Of a stretch of DNA of 23,747 nt, positions 7,448 through 15,753 are shown piece after piece. Source of the DNA: Proteiniphilum sp. (GTDB lineage Bacteria > Bacteroidota > Bacteroidia > Bacteroidales > Dysgonomonadaceae); the NCBI GenBank assembly GCA_016649795.1, contig JAENWZ010000006.1, forward strand, positions 1 to 23,747, in the 5' to 3' direction. The translations under genes and the position numbers were made by a program. Position 1 is the stretch's first letter. Every line of letters begins with the position of its first letter. The notes below the pieces were generated by a model. The model ran no database searches and had not been told where the DNA came from. It saw only the letters and a list, made by a program, of their open reading frames with translations.

Positions 7448-8752
7448 ATGGTTGAACACAAAATAATAATCCGGACAGCTTTTTACCTGTTCCTGGTCAT
7501 ATATACTGCTTCATGCGCACTCAAACAGGAGAACCAATCTGCTGATAACGGTAACCCGGAAGAAACGAATCATCTGTATGCATATGGCATATGTGTCGAT
7601 TCTCTTGCTGTGGCACAGTATAAAATAGAAAAAGGAGATCATCTCTCCTCTATCCTGACGGATCTAGGATTCACGGGAACAGAAGCCGAACAGATAAGCC
7701 GGACTGTTTCCCCTTATTATCCTCCTTCAAAACTACAGATTGGAAACGCATATGCAACTATATCTGCACAAGATTCAACTGCAGCTATACAGTACCTCGT
7801 TTTTGAAAGATCAAAAACCGATTTTGCGGTGGTGGATCTCAGTTCAGACACCCTGAATGTGTATGAATCCTCAAAACCGGTTACCCTGCAGCGCAAATAC
7901 AGCGAAGGAACAATCACCTCTTCAATGTGGAATGCAATCATCGAATCGGGAGCCCCAAAGTTGCTTGCCCTGAAACTGTCGGATCTCTACGCCTGGCAAG
8001 TTGATTTTTTTGATATCAAACAGGGTGATTCGTTTCGTTTGATCTATGACGAAGCATGGATAGATGACACCACCTTTGTGGAAATCGCTTCTATCGAGGG
8101 TGCTGTTTTCACTCATCAAGACAAGGATTACCTGGCTGTTCCGTTTGAACAGGATACCATAAGGGAATATTTTGATGAAGAGGGTAACAGTCTGCGAAAA
8201 GCGTTTCTGAAAGCTCCGCTCGACTTTTTCCGCATCAGCTCGAAGTTCTCAAATGCCCGTTTCCATCCAGTGCTGAAACGTTACCGTCCGCATCACGGCG
8301 TGGATTATGCCGCTCCTTCGGGCACCCCCGTAAAAACTGTCGGCGATGGGGTGGTGATTGAGAAAGGGTATCAAAGGAACGGAGCAGGAAACTACCTGAA
8401 GATAAGGCATAACAATGCTTACACCACCACCTATATGCATCTGAGCCGGTTTGCCAAACGAATTCAAAAAGGGAGTTCCGTAAAGCAGGGAGAGGTGATC
8501 GGTTATGTAGGCTCTACGGGGCTCTCCACCGGACCTCATCTCGATTACAGGGTACATAAAAACAACCGGCCGGTCAACCCGCTTAAAATGGAGCTACCTC
8601 CCTCCTATCCGGTAAAACCTGAGTTGAGAGATAGTTTTATGGTCGTACGTGACAACATACTACTGCAACTGGATAGCCTGCAACAAGCCTGGCAGCCTCA
8701 TTCACTGACATCCGACTCTTTAAGTCAGAGAGTCTATGCGCAATCACTTTAG
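7448..8752 (+). CDS. M23 (LytM/OapA-type) metallopeptidase, lipoprotein
   Basis: A 434-residue predicted murein endopeptidase or its regulatory homologue, anchored in the envelope. Seen: a signal peptide with lipobox (TASC, Cys23); a region around 57-100 resembling the LysM/OapA-like module found before M23 domains (YKIEKGDHLSSILTDLGF); a middle domain; and an M23 domain at about 262-382. The first zinc pair is His282 and Asp286 (HHGVD), with His331 in TYMHLSRF and His364 in GPHLDYRV. The usual HxH is HLD here: Asp366 stands where LytM has its second zinc histidine. I recall HLDYR as common in Bacteroidetes members, so it may be functional. A serine- and leucine-rich tail follows. No alternative in-frame ATG precedes the hydrophobic segment, so 7448 is the credible start despite its closeness to the promoter. 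Exact bond specificity is unknown. Confidence 0.88.
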   Translation: MVEHKIIIRTAFYLFLVIYTASCALKQENQSADNGNPEETNHLYAYGICVDSLAVAQYKIEKGDHLSSILTDLGFTGTEAEQISRTVSPYYPPSKLQIGNAYATISAQDSTAAIQYLVFERSKTDFAVVDLSSDTLNVYESSKPVTLQRKYSEGTITSSMWNAIIESGAPKLLALKLSDLYAWQVDFFDIKQGDSFRLIYDEAWIDDTTFVEIASIEGAVFTHQDKDYLAVPFEQDTIREYFDEEGNSLRKAFLKAPLDFFRISSKFSNARFHPVLKRYRPHHGVDYAAPSGTPVKTVGDGVVIEKGYQRNGAGNYLKIRHNNAYTTTYMHLSRFAKRIQKGSSVKQGEVIGYVGSTGLSTGPHLDYRVHKNNRPVNPLKMELPPSYPVKPELRDSFMVVRDNILLQLDSLQQAWQPHSLTSDSLSQRVYAQSL

Positions 8753-8856
8753 TTATTAAAAAAGTAGACTATTCGATGAGAGATCATCTGTATACTGTGT
8801 GAAGGGTCACCTTCTGCTTAATGAACAGAAAAACCGGGAGATAAAGAATAAATTGC

Positions 8857-8864
8857 TACCTTTG
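8857..8864 (+). promoter_or_regulatory. Bacteroidetes -7 box (TACCTTTG) ahead of proA
   Basis: TACCTTTG matches TAnnTTTG and would start transcription near 8868, about 27 nt before the proA ATG. No clear -33 TTTG is present. The rest of the 142-nt gap after the M23 gene holds only a weak 5-bp hairpin (GAAGG/CCTTC) and no evident terminator. Confidence 0.45.
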
Positions 8865-8894
8865 CCCCCTGAATAATTTCTTTTTCACAGAATA

Positions 8895-10082
8895 ATGGAG
8901 AGTATACAAAAAAACAGTGTATTAACATCACTCGCGGTATTGTTAAATCATCACAGGCTGGAGATCATTGAGGCAAACAGAGCCGATATAGATGCCTTTC
9001 CCGACATGGACGACGCCATGAGAGATCGCCTGAAGGTGGATGATATAAAGATCGAAGGGATGATCCGATCCCTGGAGGAGGTGGCAGCTCAATCCGATCC
9101 CGAAGGGAAGACAATCTATGAGTTCACCCGGGAGGACCGATTGCACATTGTCAACCGCACCGTGCCCTTCGGCACCCTGCTCATCATCTACGAATCACGA
9201 CCCGATGTCACCATCGAGGCAGCAGCTACCGCTTTCAAGGCGGGTAACCGCATACTGCTGAAAGGGGGCAAAGAGGCGTTCCAGACCAACACCTTTCTCA
9301 CCCTTTTGTGGCAGCAGGCGCTGACAGATAACGAGGCCGACAAAAGCCGGGTGGAGTATCTGAGCCTCACGCACGAAGAGACGCAGAAGCTGATCAGAGA
9401 GAACAGCAGGAAAGTGGATCTTATTATTCCGCGTGGCGGCGAACGATTGATCCGGTTTGTGCAGGAGAACGCCTCCGTGCCTGTGATTATCAGCGGACGG
9501 GGAAACAATTTCCTCTACGTGGAGAGCAATGTCGATTTTGATATGGCTACAGGGTTGATTCTGAACGGCAAGAAACGTATCAGCGTATGTAACGCGATCG
9601 ATAAAGTGATTATAGATAAAAAGCTTCCCGGCTTGCAGGAGAAGATTAGCAGCCTGGTAACAATTCTATTGGATAAGGGGATTGAGGTATGGGGCAATAG
9701 CGGAATAGCCGGTTTATCTGAGAAGGTAAAAGAAGAGAATAATGCGGCTACACTTTGTGAAGAGTACCTCGCACCAAAGCTTTATCTCACGCTGGCAGAT
9801 GACATAACTGAAGCAATCCAAATAATCAACCACTACTCAGGAGGACACTCGGCGGTGATCGTCACCAACAACCGGAGCAAGGCCGAACAGTTCATGCAGC
9901 AGGTCGACTGCGCGGCAGTCTATCACAACGCCTCCTCCCGCTTTACCGACGGTGGCCAGTTCGGTGTCGGAGCGGAAATAGCCATCAGCACACAAAAGCT
10001 CCATTTCCGCGGCCCCCTGGGAGCGCAGGAGCTGGTGACCAACAAATGGTTTGTTTACGGTGAGGGACAAATCCGCGAATAG
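8895..10082 (+). CDS. proA: Glutamate-5-semialdehyde dehydrogenase (gamma-glutamyl phosphate reductase)
   Basis: Cytosolic NADPH-dependent enzyme of the aldehyde dehydrogenase superfamily that reduces gamma-glutamyl phosphate to glutamate-5-semialdehyde, the second step of proline synthesis. Seen: the ProA signature stretch VPFGTLLIIYESRPDVTIEAAA, then AFKAGNRILLKGGKEA, DLIIPRGGERLIRFV and the catalytic cysteine at residue 232 in RISVCNAIDKVII. At 395 residues it is slightly shorter than E. coli ProA (417), mainly at the N-terminus. The identification is strengthened by proB and proC downstream in order. Expression probably starts at the -7 box at 8857, and proB follows after 63 nt. Confidence 0.96.
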   Translation: MESIQKNSVLTSLAVLLNHHRLEIIEANRADIDAFPDMDDAMRDRLKVDDIKIEGMIRSLEEVAAQSDPEGKTIYEFTREDRLHIVNRTVPFGTLLIIYESRPDVTIEAAATAFKAGNRILLKGGKEAFQTNTFLTLLWQQALTDNEADKSRVEYLSLTHEETQKLIRENSRKVDLIIPRGGERLIRFVQENASVPVIISGRGNNFLYVESNVDFDMATGLILNGKKRISVCNAIDKVIIDKKLPGLQEKISSLVTILLDKGIEVWGNSGIAGLSEKVKEENNAATLCEEYLAPKLYLTLADDITEAIQIINHYSGGHSAVIVTNNRSKAEQFMQQVDCAAVYHNASSRFTDGGQFGVGAEIAISTQKLHFRGPLGAQELVTNKWFVYGEGQIRE

Positions 10083-10145
10083 CGGGAACAGAGTGCCACA
10101 ATTCACACACATCCATTTATACACAACAATCGGGTAATCGCACAA

Positions 10146-10919
10146 ATGAAAAAAAAACTAATCATCAAAATAGGTACCTCCACATTGACGGCAGGCACCA
10201 ACCGCATCTCTTTTGCCGTGATTGAGAGCCTGGCAAGGCAGATCGTGGAGCTGAAGCAGGCTTACGACGTGGTGATCGTCTCCTCGGGGGCCATCGCCAC
10301 CGCACGTCAGTTCGTGGAGATCAACGGGTTCCACAGGAATGTAGACTCCAAGCAGGCCATGGCGGCCATAGGACAGACCAAGCTGATGGAGCTCTACGAC
10401 ACCATCTTCAGCACCTTCGGCTTGAATATCGCCCAGATCCTGCTGACTTACCGCGATTTTGAGAACAACATTGCGAACGAGAACACCCGGAACACCATCA
10501 AACGACTCTGGCAGGCCGATTATATCCCCATAGTGAATGAGAATGATACAGTCTCCATCGAAGAGATCCTGCTGGGTGACAACGACAAGCTGTCGGCGCT
10601 GGTGGCGGTGATCACGGAGGCTGACCTGCTGATCCTGGTATCCGATATCGACGGCATCTTCAACCGGAACCCTCATCTTCATCCCGATGCGCAGCTGATC
10701 ACCGATGTCTCTGATCTGGAGGTCATCAAAGATTGTGTAGAAGAGAAAGAGTCCTCGCTGGGCACCGGCGGCATGTCATCGAAACTATACGCGGCAGAGA
10801 TATGTATGAGAAACGGTGTGGAGATGTGGATCGTGAACGGACAGCGGGCAAACTATATCATCAAGGCACTGAACAGGGCGATTCCCTTCACGAGATTCAA
10901 GCAGAGATCTGACAACTGA
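10146..10919 (+). CDS. proB: Glutamate 5-kinase, single-domain form without PUA
   Basis: Catalyses ATP-dependent phosphorylation of glutamate to gamma-glutamyl phosphate, the committed and usually proline-inhibited step of proline synthesis. Seen: an amino-acid-kinase fold with IKIGTSTLT near the N-terminus, VIVSSGAIATARQ, a nucleotide and glutamate region NENDTVSIEEILLGDNDKLSALVA, and GTGGMSSKLYAAEICMRNGVEMWIVNG. The protein is 257 residues long, so the C-terminal PUA domain of the 367-residue E. coli enzyme is absent; kinase-only ProB proteins occur in other bacteria. It sits between proA (63 nt upstream) and proC (55 nt downstream). Confidence 0.95.
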   Translation: MKKKLIIKIGTSTLTAGTNRISFAVIESLARQIVELKQAYDVVIVSSGAIATARQFVEINGFHRNVDSKQAMAAIGQTKLMELYDTIFSTFGLNIAQILLTYRDFENNIANENTRNTIKRLWQADYIPIVNENDTVSIEEILLGDNDKLSALVAVITEADLLILVSDIDGIFNRNPHLHPDAQLITDVSDLEVIKDCVEEKESSLGTGGMSSKLYAAEICMRNGVEMWIVNGQRANYIIKALNRAIPFTRFKQRSDN

Positions 10920-10921
10920 CC

Positions 10922-10943
10922 CGGGAACAGTGCCTGTTACCCG
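10922..10943 (+). other. Stem-loop between proB and proC
   Basis: CGGGAACAG (10922-10930) pairs with CTGTT plus CCCG (10934-10943), with one bulged A at 10939 and a 3-nt loop. No T-run follows, so it is not a classical terminator; it could be an mRNA-stability or processing element within the pro transcript. A near-copy of its left arm and loop (CGGGAACAGAGTGCC) follows the proA stop at 10083-10097. Confidence 0.4.
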
Positions 10944-10974
10944 CTAAAAAACATCAACCTAAAAAACAGTATAA

Positions 10975-11757
10975 ATGAAGCATGGATTTATCGGCTATGG
11001 CAATCTGGCCAAAGCGCTCTTTCAGGGTCTGAGAGAGGAGAAAGAAATGGAGTTCGCTTACTTTGCCAGAAGCAGAAAAGAGGTGCCCCTACCTTTTTAT
11101 GAAAGTATGGGCGAACTGGTATCGTTTGCCGATGTGCTCTGGCTGGCGGTGAAACCACAAGACCTGGCCGGCATCCTCGATCAGTTAAAAGCGTTCAGCC
11201 TGACCGGCAAAACAATCGTCTCACCGGTGGCGGGGAAAAGCATCGCCTATATTGAACGTTTTCTGGGAAAAGAGCAGCTGATCGTGCGCATCATGCCCAA
11301 CCTGGCGATGGCATACCGCAAATCGGTTACAGCCTTCACCACCAACGAGCCCGGTAACAGGCAGGCGATGGAGATACTCGACATATTGGGCAGGCTGGGT
11401 AAAGCGGTGGAGCTTGAAGAGAACGGGTTCGATCTCTTCACGTCGGTATTCGGAAGCGGACCCGCCTTTATCCTCTCGTTTATTCAGATCTTCAAGGAGA
11501 AGATGCAGGAGTTCAACCTCCCCGGCCCCCTGCTCGATGAGCTGCTGCTTGAGCTCACACAGGGCACAACCCTTTATTTCGCTGAGAACCAGAAGAACAA
11601 CAGCATCGAAGAGTTAATTAAAAACATCACCAGCAGGGGCGGTACCACACAGGCGGGACTGGAGTATTACCGTGCACACAAGATCGGTAAACATTTCGAA
11701 GGAGTACTCGATGCGGCGAGGAACAGGTCCGTAGAGATGAGTAAAAACGGTGCATGA
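10975..11757 (+). CDS. proC: Pyrroline-5-carboxylate reductase
   Basis: Catalyses the last step of proline synthesis, NAD(P)H-dependent reduction of pyrroline-5-carboxylate. Seen: a short Rossmann start (MKHGFIGYGNLAKALFQGL), WLAVKPQDLAGIL, IVRIMPNLAMAYRKSVTAF, FGSGPAFILSFIQIF and a C-terminal TSRGGTTQAGLEYY stretch, which is the conserved P5CR signature. The length of 260 residues is normal. It completes the proA-proB-proC set. The gene converges with sufE across only 37 nt, with no strong hairpin visible between them. Confidence 0.95.
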   Translation: MKHGFIGYGNLAKALFQGLREEKEMEFAYFARSRKEVPLPFYESMGELVSFADVLWLAVKPQDLAGILDQLKAFSLTGKTIVSPVAGKSIAYIERFLGKEQLIVRIMPNLAMAYRKSVTAFTTNEPGNRQAMEILDILGRLGKAVELEENGFDLFTSVFGSGPAFILSFIQIFKEKMQEFNLPGPLLDELLLELTQGTTLYFAENQKNNSIEELIKNITSRGGTTQAGLEYYRAHKIGKHFEGVLDAARNRSVEMSKNGA

Positions 11758-11794
11758 CAAAGGCGATCATAAAAAAAACGAATTGCCGGATACT

Positions 11795-12226
11795 TTATGC
11801 CTTCTCTGCTTTCGTCTTGTAGGCTATCGCGTAGAAGCGGATCTGTTTGATCACTGAGAGCAGTCCGTTGGAACGGGTCGGCGAGAGATGTTCGGCGAGA
11901 CCTATCTCTTTCATAAACCGCAGATCATTCCCTATGATCTCATCGGGTGTACGTCCGTTGAACACACGCAGTACCAGAGCCAATAATCCTTTTACGATAA
12001 TAGCATCGCTCTCGGCCTGAAACCAGAGTCTCCCATCACGGTAATCGGTCTGCAGCCATACCCTGCTCTGACATCCCTCTATGATGTTCTCGGGTGTTTT
12101 GTACTTCTCATCGAGCGGCTGCAGGGCGTTACCCTGTTCGATGATCAGTGCGTATTTATCCATCCAGTCATCATAGAGGCTGAACTCATCAATAATCTCT
12201 TGTTGTACTTCGTTTATTGTCTCCAT
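11795..12226 (-). CDS. sufE: SufE family sulfur acceptor for Fe-S cluster assembly
   Basis: A 143-residue cytosolic SufE protein. The family takes persulfide sulfur from the cysteine desulfurase SufS and hands it to the SUF scaffold. Seen: the acceptor cysteine Cys52 in NIIEGCQSRVWL, followed by ESDAIIVKGLLALVLRVFNGRTPDEI, both hallmarks of SufE. No sufS, sufB, sufC or sufD is nearby, so its partner is encoded elsewhere. It starts 4 nt downstream of the glutaminyl cyclase stop, so the two are very likely cotranscribed. It is the last gene of the minus-strand run that begins with gyrB. Confidence 0.93.
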   Translation of the reverse strand: METINEVQQEIIDEFSLYDDWMDKYALIIEQGNALQPLDEKYKTPENIIEGCQSRVWLQTDYRDGRLWFQAESDAIIVKGLLALVLRVFNGRTPDEIIGNDLRFMKEIGLAEHLSPTRSNGLLSVIKQIRFYAIAYKTKAEKA

Positions 12227-12230
12227 ATTT

Positions 12231-13241
12231 TTATCTCTCCAGGTAAATAACCTCCATCACGGTCTGTCCGGATGCTTTCAGCGAGTTGCGGTCTATATTG
12301 CGCATATCGTCATTTAACGTGTGCCAGTGGGGACCGAATCCGGTGCGTGTATCCCTCTTCAGGTTGATGATGTTGATGCTTGGCGCTCTCTGCTGCTTGT
12401 TCACCGGCAGATGATCGTCGGTGATGTAACCGCCTCTCTGAGAAGGGAAATAGTTACCGTAACCCAGCTTGGTAGCGGTGCTCCACACTTTCTCCACAAC
12501 GCTGGAGGCATACTGCACCGAGTACTCCTCCTTCAGAAAGGTGGCATTGGGGGAGCCTACCATATCTAACAACATACCATAAGCAGCTTTGTAATCCTCC
12601 CTGTGGGGATGCTCAGCCCAGTACTGCGATCCGAGGCACCACCAGTCACCTTCCACAAACTGCGTGTCGAAGGAGGGTTGTCCCCAGTCCTCCAGATCGA
12701 AGAAGATGATGTCTACACCCACTTCAACCGGTTGCTGCTGCAACTGACGGGCTATCTCCAGCAGCACACCCACCCCACTGGCACCGTCATCGGCACCGGC
12801 AATGGGCTGCCTCTGTCTCTCTTCATCGCTCTCCTCATCGGCAAAAGGGCGTGAATCCCAATGGGCGAAGAGCAATACTCTTCTCTCCTTTTCAGGATGA
12901 TAACTCCCAATGATATTGCGTATAGGCAGATTGCTCCCGTCGTAATGGGTGATGTCGGCACGCTGCTGCACCACCTGAGCACCATACTCCGACAGTTTTG
13001 CCACCAGGTAATCGCCACAGTCACTGTGAGGCTGTGTTCCCGGCACTCTCGGCCCGAATGCCACCTGTTGCTCCACAAACCGATAGGCACTGTCGGCATT
13101 GAACGCGGGAGAGTGTTGTACGTAGGATTGGTTCACTGCAATATTTCTGGTCGATTGACAGGAGTTACACGACAGCATAAACATCATGCCGGTAATCAGT
13201 GCAATATAAAAGAAAAAAACAGTTGCTCGTTTCATACTCAT
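12231..13241 (-). CDS. M28-family glutaminyl-peptide cyclotransferase (type II glutaminyl cyclase), lipoprotein
   Basis: Forms pyroglutamate at the N-terminus of exported proteins that start with Gln after signal cleavage. Seen: a signal peptide with lipobox (FMLSC, Cys25), then an M28 zinc fold: FAHWDSRP (His127), AGADDGASGVGVLLE (Asp151), IIFFDLEDWG (Glu184-Asp185, where mammalian QC has its catalytic Glu and zinc-binding Glu), WCLGSQYWA, LLDMVG (Asp226) and GPHWHTLNDD (His305, His307). WCLGSQYW and the overall order match the Porphyromonas gingivalis cyclase as I recall it, favouring this over an aminopeptidase. The enzyme acts in the periplasm. Two in-frame ATGs exist (13241 and 13235); MKRATVFFF from the second is an equally good signal start. 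The gene lies 52 nt after the antiporter and 4 nt before sufE. Confidence 0.88.
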   Translation of the reverse strand: MSMKRATVFFFYIALITGMMFMLSCNSCQSTRNIAVNQSYVQHSPAFNADSAYRFVEQQVAFGPRVPGTQPHSDCGDYLVAKLSEYGAQVVQQRADITHYDGSNLPIRNIIGSYHPEKERRVLLFAHWDSRPFADEESDEERQRQPIAGADDGASGVGVLLEIARQLQQQPVEVGVDIIFFDLEDWGQPSFDTQFVEGDWWCLGSQYWAEHPHREDYKAAYGMLLDMVGSPNATFLKEEYSVQYASSVVEKVWSTATKLGYGNYFPSQRGGYITDDHLPVNKQQRAPSINIINLKRDTRTGFGPHWHTLNDDMRNIDRNSLKASGQTVMEVIYLER

Positions 13242-13293
13242 ACAATCTTATCCAATCCCTTCCGATCTATTTCAGTCTCTTTCAGCCTCCCGC

Positions 13294-14808
13294 CTAACGA
13301 TTCTTCTGATAGGAGTAATCTGAAATACCCATATTGATATAGGTCTCTTTCAGGGCCTCTTCATCATCTGATATCACCAGCAGCTTATCGCCCGGGAAAA
13401 GTTCAGTCAGCCCGGTGGGTACGAAATAGTGCTCTCCCCTTTTCACCATCACCGCCAGCGTCTTGTCGGGAAGTGGCATCTGCATCAGGTTCTTGCCGAA
13501 CCGCAATGTCTCCTCCGAGATGTTTATCTCCGTCATGGCCGATTTGATCTCTTCAGCAAACTCCACATCGAAATCCTTAAATGCTTTGTATTTCTCCGGT
13601 TTCTCAGCCAGCTTCAGCCATTTCGCAACCAGTGGCAGTGAAGTACCCTGTAACAGCAGTGAAATTATGGTGATCACGAAAACAATATTAAAAATCCATC
13701 TTGCATTGGGTATGTCCGCCGCCAGCGGCATGATGGCAAAGATTATAGGTACGGCACCTCTCAGTCCCACCCACGAAACATAGAGCTTATCTTTGACGTG
13801 GATATTCCTGAAGGGTGTGAGTGACATGAAAACAGAGATGGGACGTGCGACAAATATCATGAAGACGGCGATCAGCGTTGCCGGAATAATTACTTCGAAC
13901 AGTTCAGCCGGGTTGACAAGTAATCCCAACGTTAAGAACAGCAGTATTTGACTCATCCAGGCAAAACCATCCATAAACTTCATGGAGGTGCGCTTATGTA
14001 CGAATTTAGAGTTTCCGATCACCAGACCTGCGATATAGATAGCCAGATAACCATTTCCTTTGAGATAATAGGTGGCAGCAAAAATAAATATCCCCAGAAT
14101 CAGCAACAGGATCGGATAGAGCGAGGCATTGTCCATGCGGATGCGGTTGATGATCGATACAGCCGTTTTTCCCATAAAATAACCGAGCAGGGCACCTATG
14201 GAGAGCTGCACAGTGATATTCAGCAGCACAGTGAAGATATTGGGTTCATTGCCCGACTGGATGATGCCCATGAACATAATGGTGAGCATGTATGCCATCG
14301 GGTCGTTGCTACCACTCTCCATCTCAAGCAATGGCCTCAGGTTGTTTTTAAGAACGACACCTTTTGAACGTAAGATACCGAATACGGATGCCGAATCGGT
14401 GGAAGAAACGGTGGATGCCAGAAGCATAGCGGCAAGTAATCCCAGGCCGAGCGACGGCAGCATATGTCCGGACAACCACCATGTGAAAAGGCCGGTGAAC
14501 AGTGCCGTGAGAAAAACACCCAATGTGGCGAGGAGCACTCCCGGTGCAATGACCGGTTTGATCTCCGAGAATTTCGTATCCAGACCACCCGAGAAGAGAA
14601 TGATACATAAACTAAGTGTGCCGATGGTATGGGCTGTCTGTATGTTTTCGAAGACCAGTCCGAAACCATCCGACCCGAAGACCATTCCCACGATGAGGAA
14701 AAGCAACAGCACAGGCACACCGAAACGGTGACCCGCCTTACCTACCAGCATGCTTATAAAGAATAAAACTGATCCTGCAAGCAATAATAGCTCTGTACTA
14801 ATCGTCAT
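13294..14808 (-). CDS. K+/H+ (or Na+/H+) antiporter, CPA1 family, NhaP2/CvrA-like with TrkA-C domain
   Basis: A 504-residue inner-membrane antiporter. The first 400 or so residues are a string of hydrophobic helices, with the cation-exchange landmarks LLASTVSSTDSASVFGIL and EMESGSNDPMAYML, the latter carrying the Asn-Asp pair of the ion site. A cytoplasmic tail from about 410 includes a TrkA-C (RCK_C) regulatory domain (GKNLMQMPLPDKTLAVMVKRGE, PGDKLLVISDD). This architecture is that of NhaP2/CvrA, which exports K+ to protect from low osmolarity or internal K+ excess; ion choice is inferred from the architecture. It sits 15 nt after ldcA and 52 nt before the cyclase gene, consistent with one transcript from gyrB. 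Confidence 0.92.
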   Translation of the reverse strand: MTISTELLLLAGSVLFFISMLVGKAGHRFGVPVLLLFLIVGMVFGSDGFGLVFENIQTAHTIGTLSLCIILFSGGLDTKFSEIKPVIAPGVLLATLGVFLTALFTGLFTWWLSGHMLPSLGLGLLAAMLLASTVSSTDSASVFGILRSKGVVLKNNLRPLLEMESGSNDPMAYMLTIMFMGIIQSGNEPNIFTVLLNITVQLSIGALLGYFMGKTAVSIINRIRMDNASLYPILLLILGIFIFAATYYLKGNGYLAIYIAGLVIGNSKFVHKRTSMKFMDGFAWMSQILLFLTLGLLVNPAELFEVIIPATLIAVFMIFVARPISVFMSLTPFRNIHVKDKLYVSWVGLRGAVPIIFAIMPLAADIPNARWIFNIVFVITIISLLLQGTSLPLVAKWLKLAEKPEKYKAFKDFDVEFAEEIKSAMTEINISEETLRFGKNLMQMPLPDKTLAVMVKRGEHYFVPTGLTELFPGDKLLVISDDEEALKETYINMGISDYSYQKNR

Positions 14809-14823
14809 CCTGTAAGTTGGTGA

Positions 14824-15732
14824 TTATTTTTGTTTGAATATAATTAAATCATCCTCCACGGTCAATGTAGTCGGCGCACCCATGACAAGGGGGTAGTTCT
14901 GTTTCACATGCCCCACGGGGAAATCGAAGCAGAGCGGGAAAGTATACTCTTTCACCGCGTTGCGGATAGATTGCTGCAAGGTGTCGTACATCTGCTCATC
15001 CTCCTCATAATCGGTGAACTGCCCCACAATAAGAGCACTGATTCTCTCAAACACTCCGGCCAGTTTTAGCTGATGTATCATCCTGTCTGTCTTGTAAGGA
15101 ACTTCACCAATATCTTCAATAAAGAGGATACCGCTGCGGAGGATTTTGGCATACTTCGTTCCCAGGATACTGCAGAAAACAGAGAGGTTGCCTCCAAACA
15201 GTCTCCCTGCAGCATCACCGCTCCTGTTCAGCACATTTTTTTCTGTAACTGAAATATGATACTCCACCGGATGACCGGTTAATATGCTTTTGGTGTATTG
15301 GACAGACGCATCTTCAGCTCCCTCATCGGAGAAATGTTTCGCCATGGGACCATGAATGGAGGCGATACCGTTGAGCTGCAAAGCAGCGTGAAGAGCGGTA
15401 ATATCACTATAACCGATCACCCACTTGGGATTGGCTCTGATCCCCGCGAAATCAAGATCGCTGAGCAGGTGAACCACGCCGTAACCACCCCGTGAGCAGA
15501 GGATCACCTTCACCTCCGGATCGTCAAAAGCCTTTTGCAGATCGGAGAGACGCTCATGAACAGAACCGCTGTAACGTCCGTTCTCATTTATCGCATAATC
15601 ACCAACCACCGTCCGCAGTCCCCACCCTTCCAGCAGTGCTGCCGCCGCATGCACCACAGAAGCGTCAATCTTGCCCGCGGGGGAAAGAATGACCGCTTTA
15701 TCACTGGTTTTCAGGCAAGGTGGTCGCTTCAT
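14824..15732 (-). CDS. ldcA: LD-carboxypeptidase, peptidase family S66 (muramoyltetrapeptide carboxypeptidase)
   Basis: Removes the terminal D-Ala from murein tetrapeptides during cell-wall recycling; typical members are cytosolic. Seen: SRGGYG (80-85), the nucleophile elbow GYSDIT with Ser109, Glu206 in LFIEDIGE and His275 in FPVGHVKQNYP. The spacing matches the Ser-Glu-His triad of S66 enzymes. There is no signal peptide, and 302 residues is the usual length. S66 also includes McC self-immunity proteins, but the context is ordinary housekeeping. It begins 21 nt after gyrB and ends 15 nt before the antiporter start. Confidence 0.93.
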   Translation of the reverse strand: MKRPPCLKTSDKAVILSPAGKIDASVVHAAAALLEGWGLRTVVGDYAINENGRYSGSVHERLSDLQKAFDDPEVKVILCSRGGYGVVHLLSDLDFAGIRANPKWVIGYSDITALHAALQLNGIASIHGPMAKHFSDEGAEDASVQYTKSILTGHPVEYHISVTEKNVLNRSGDAAGRLFGGNLSVFCSILGTKYAKILRSGILFIEDIGEVPYKTDRMIHQLKLAGVFERISALIVGQFTDYEEDEQMYDTLQQSIRNAVKEYTFPLCFDFPVGHVKQNYPLVMGAPTTLTVEDDLIIFKQK

Positions 15733-15753
15733 TGCATAAGGATCACATTACTA

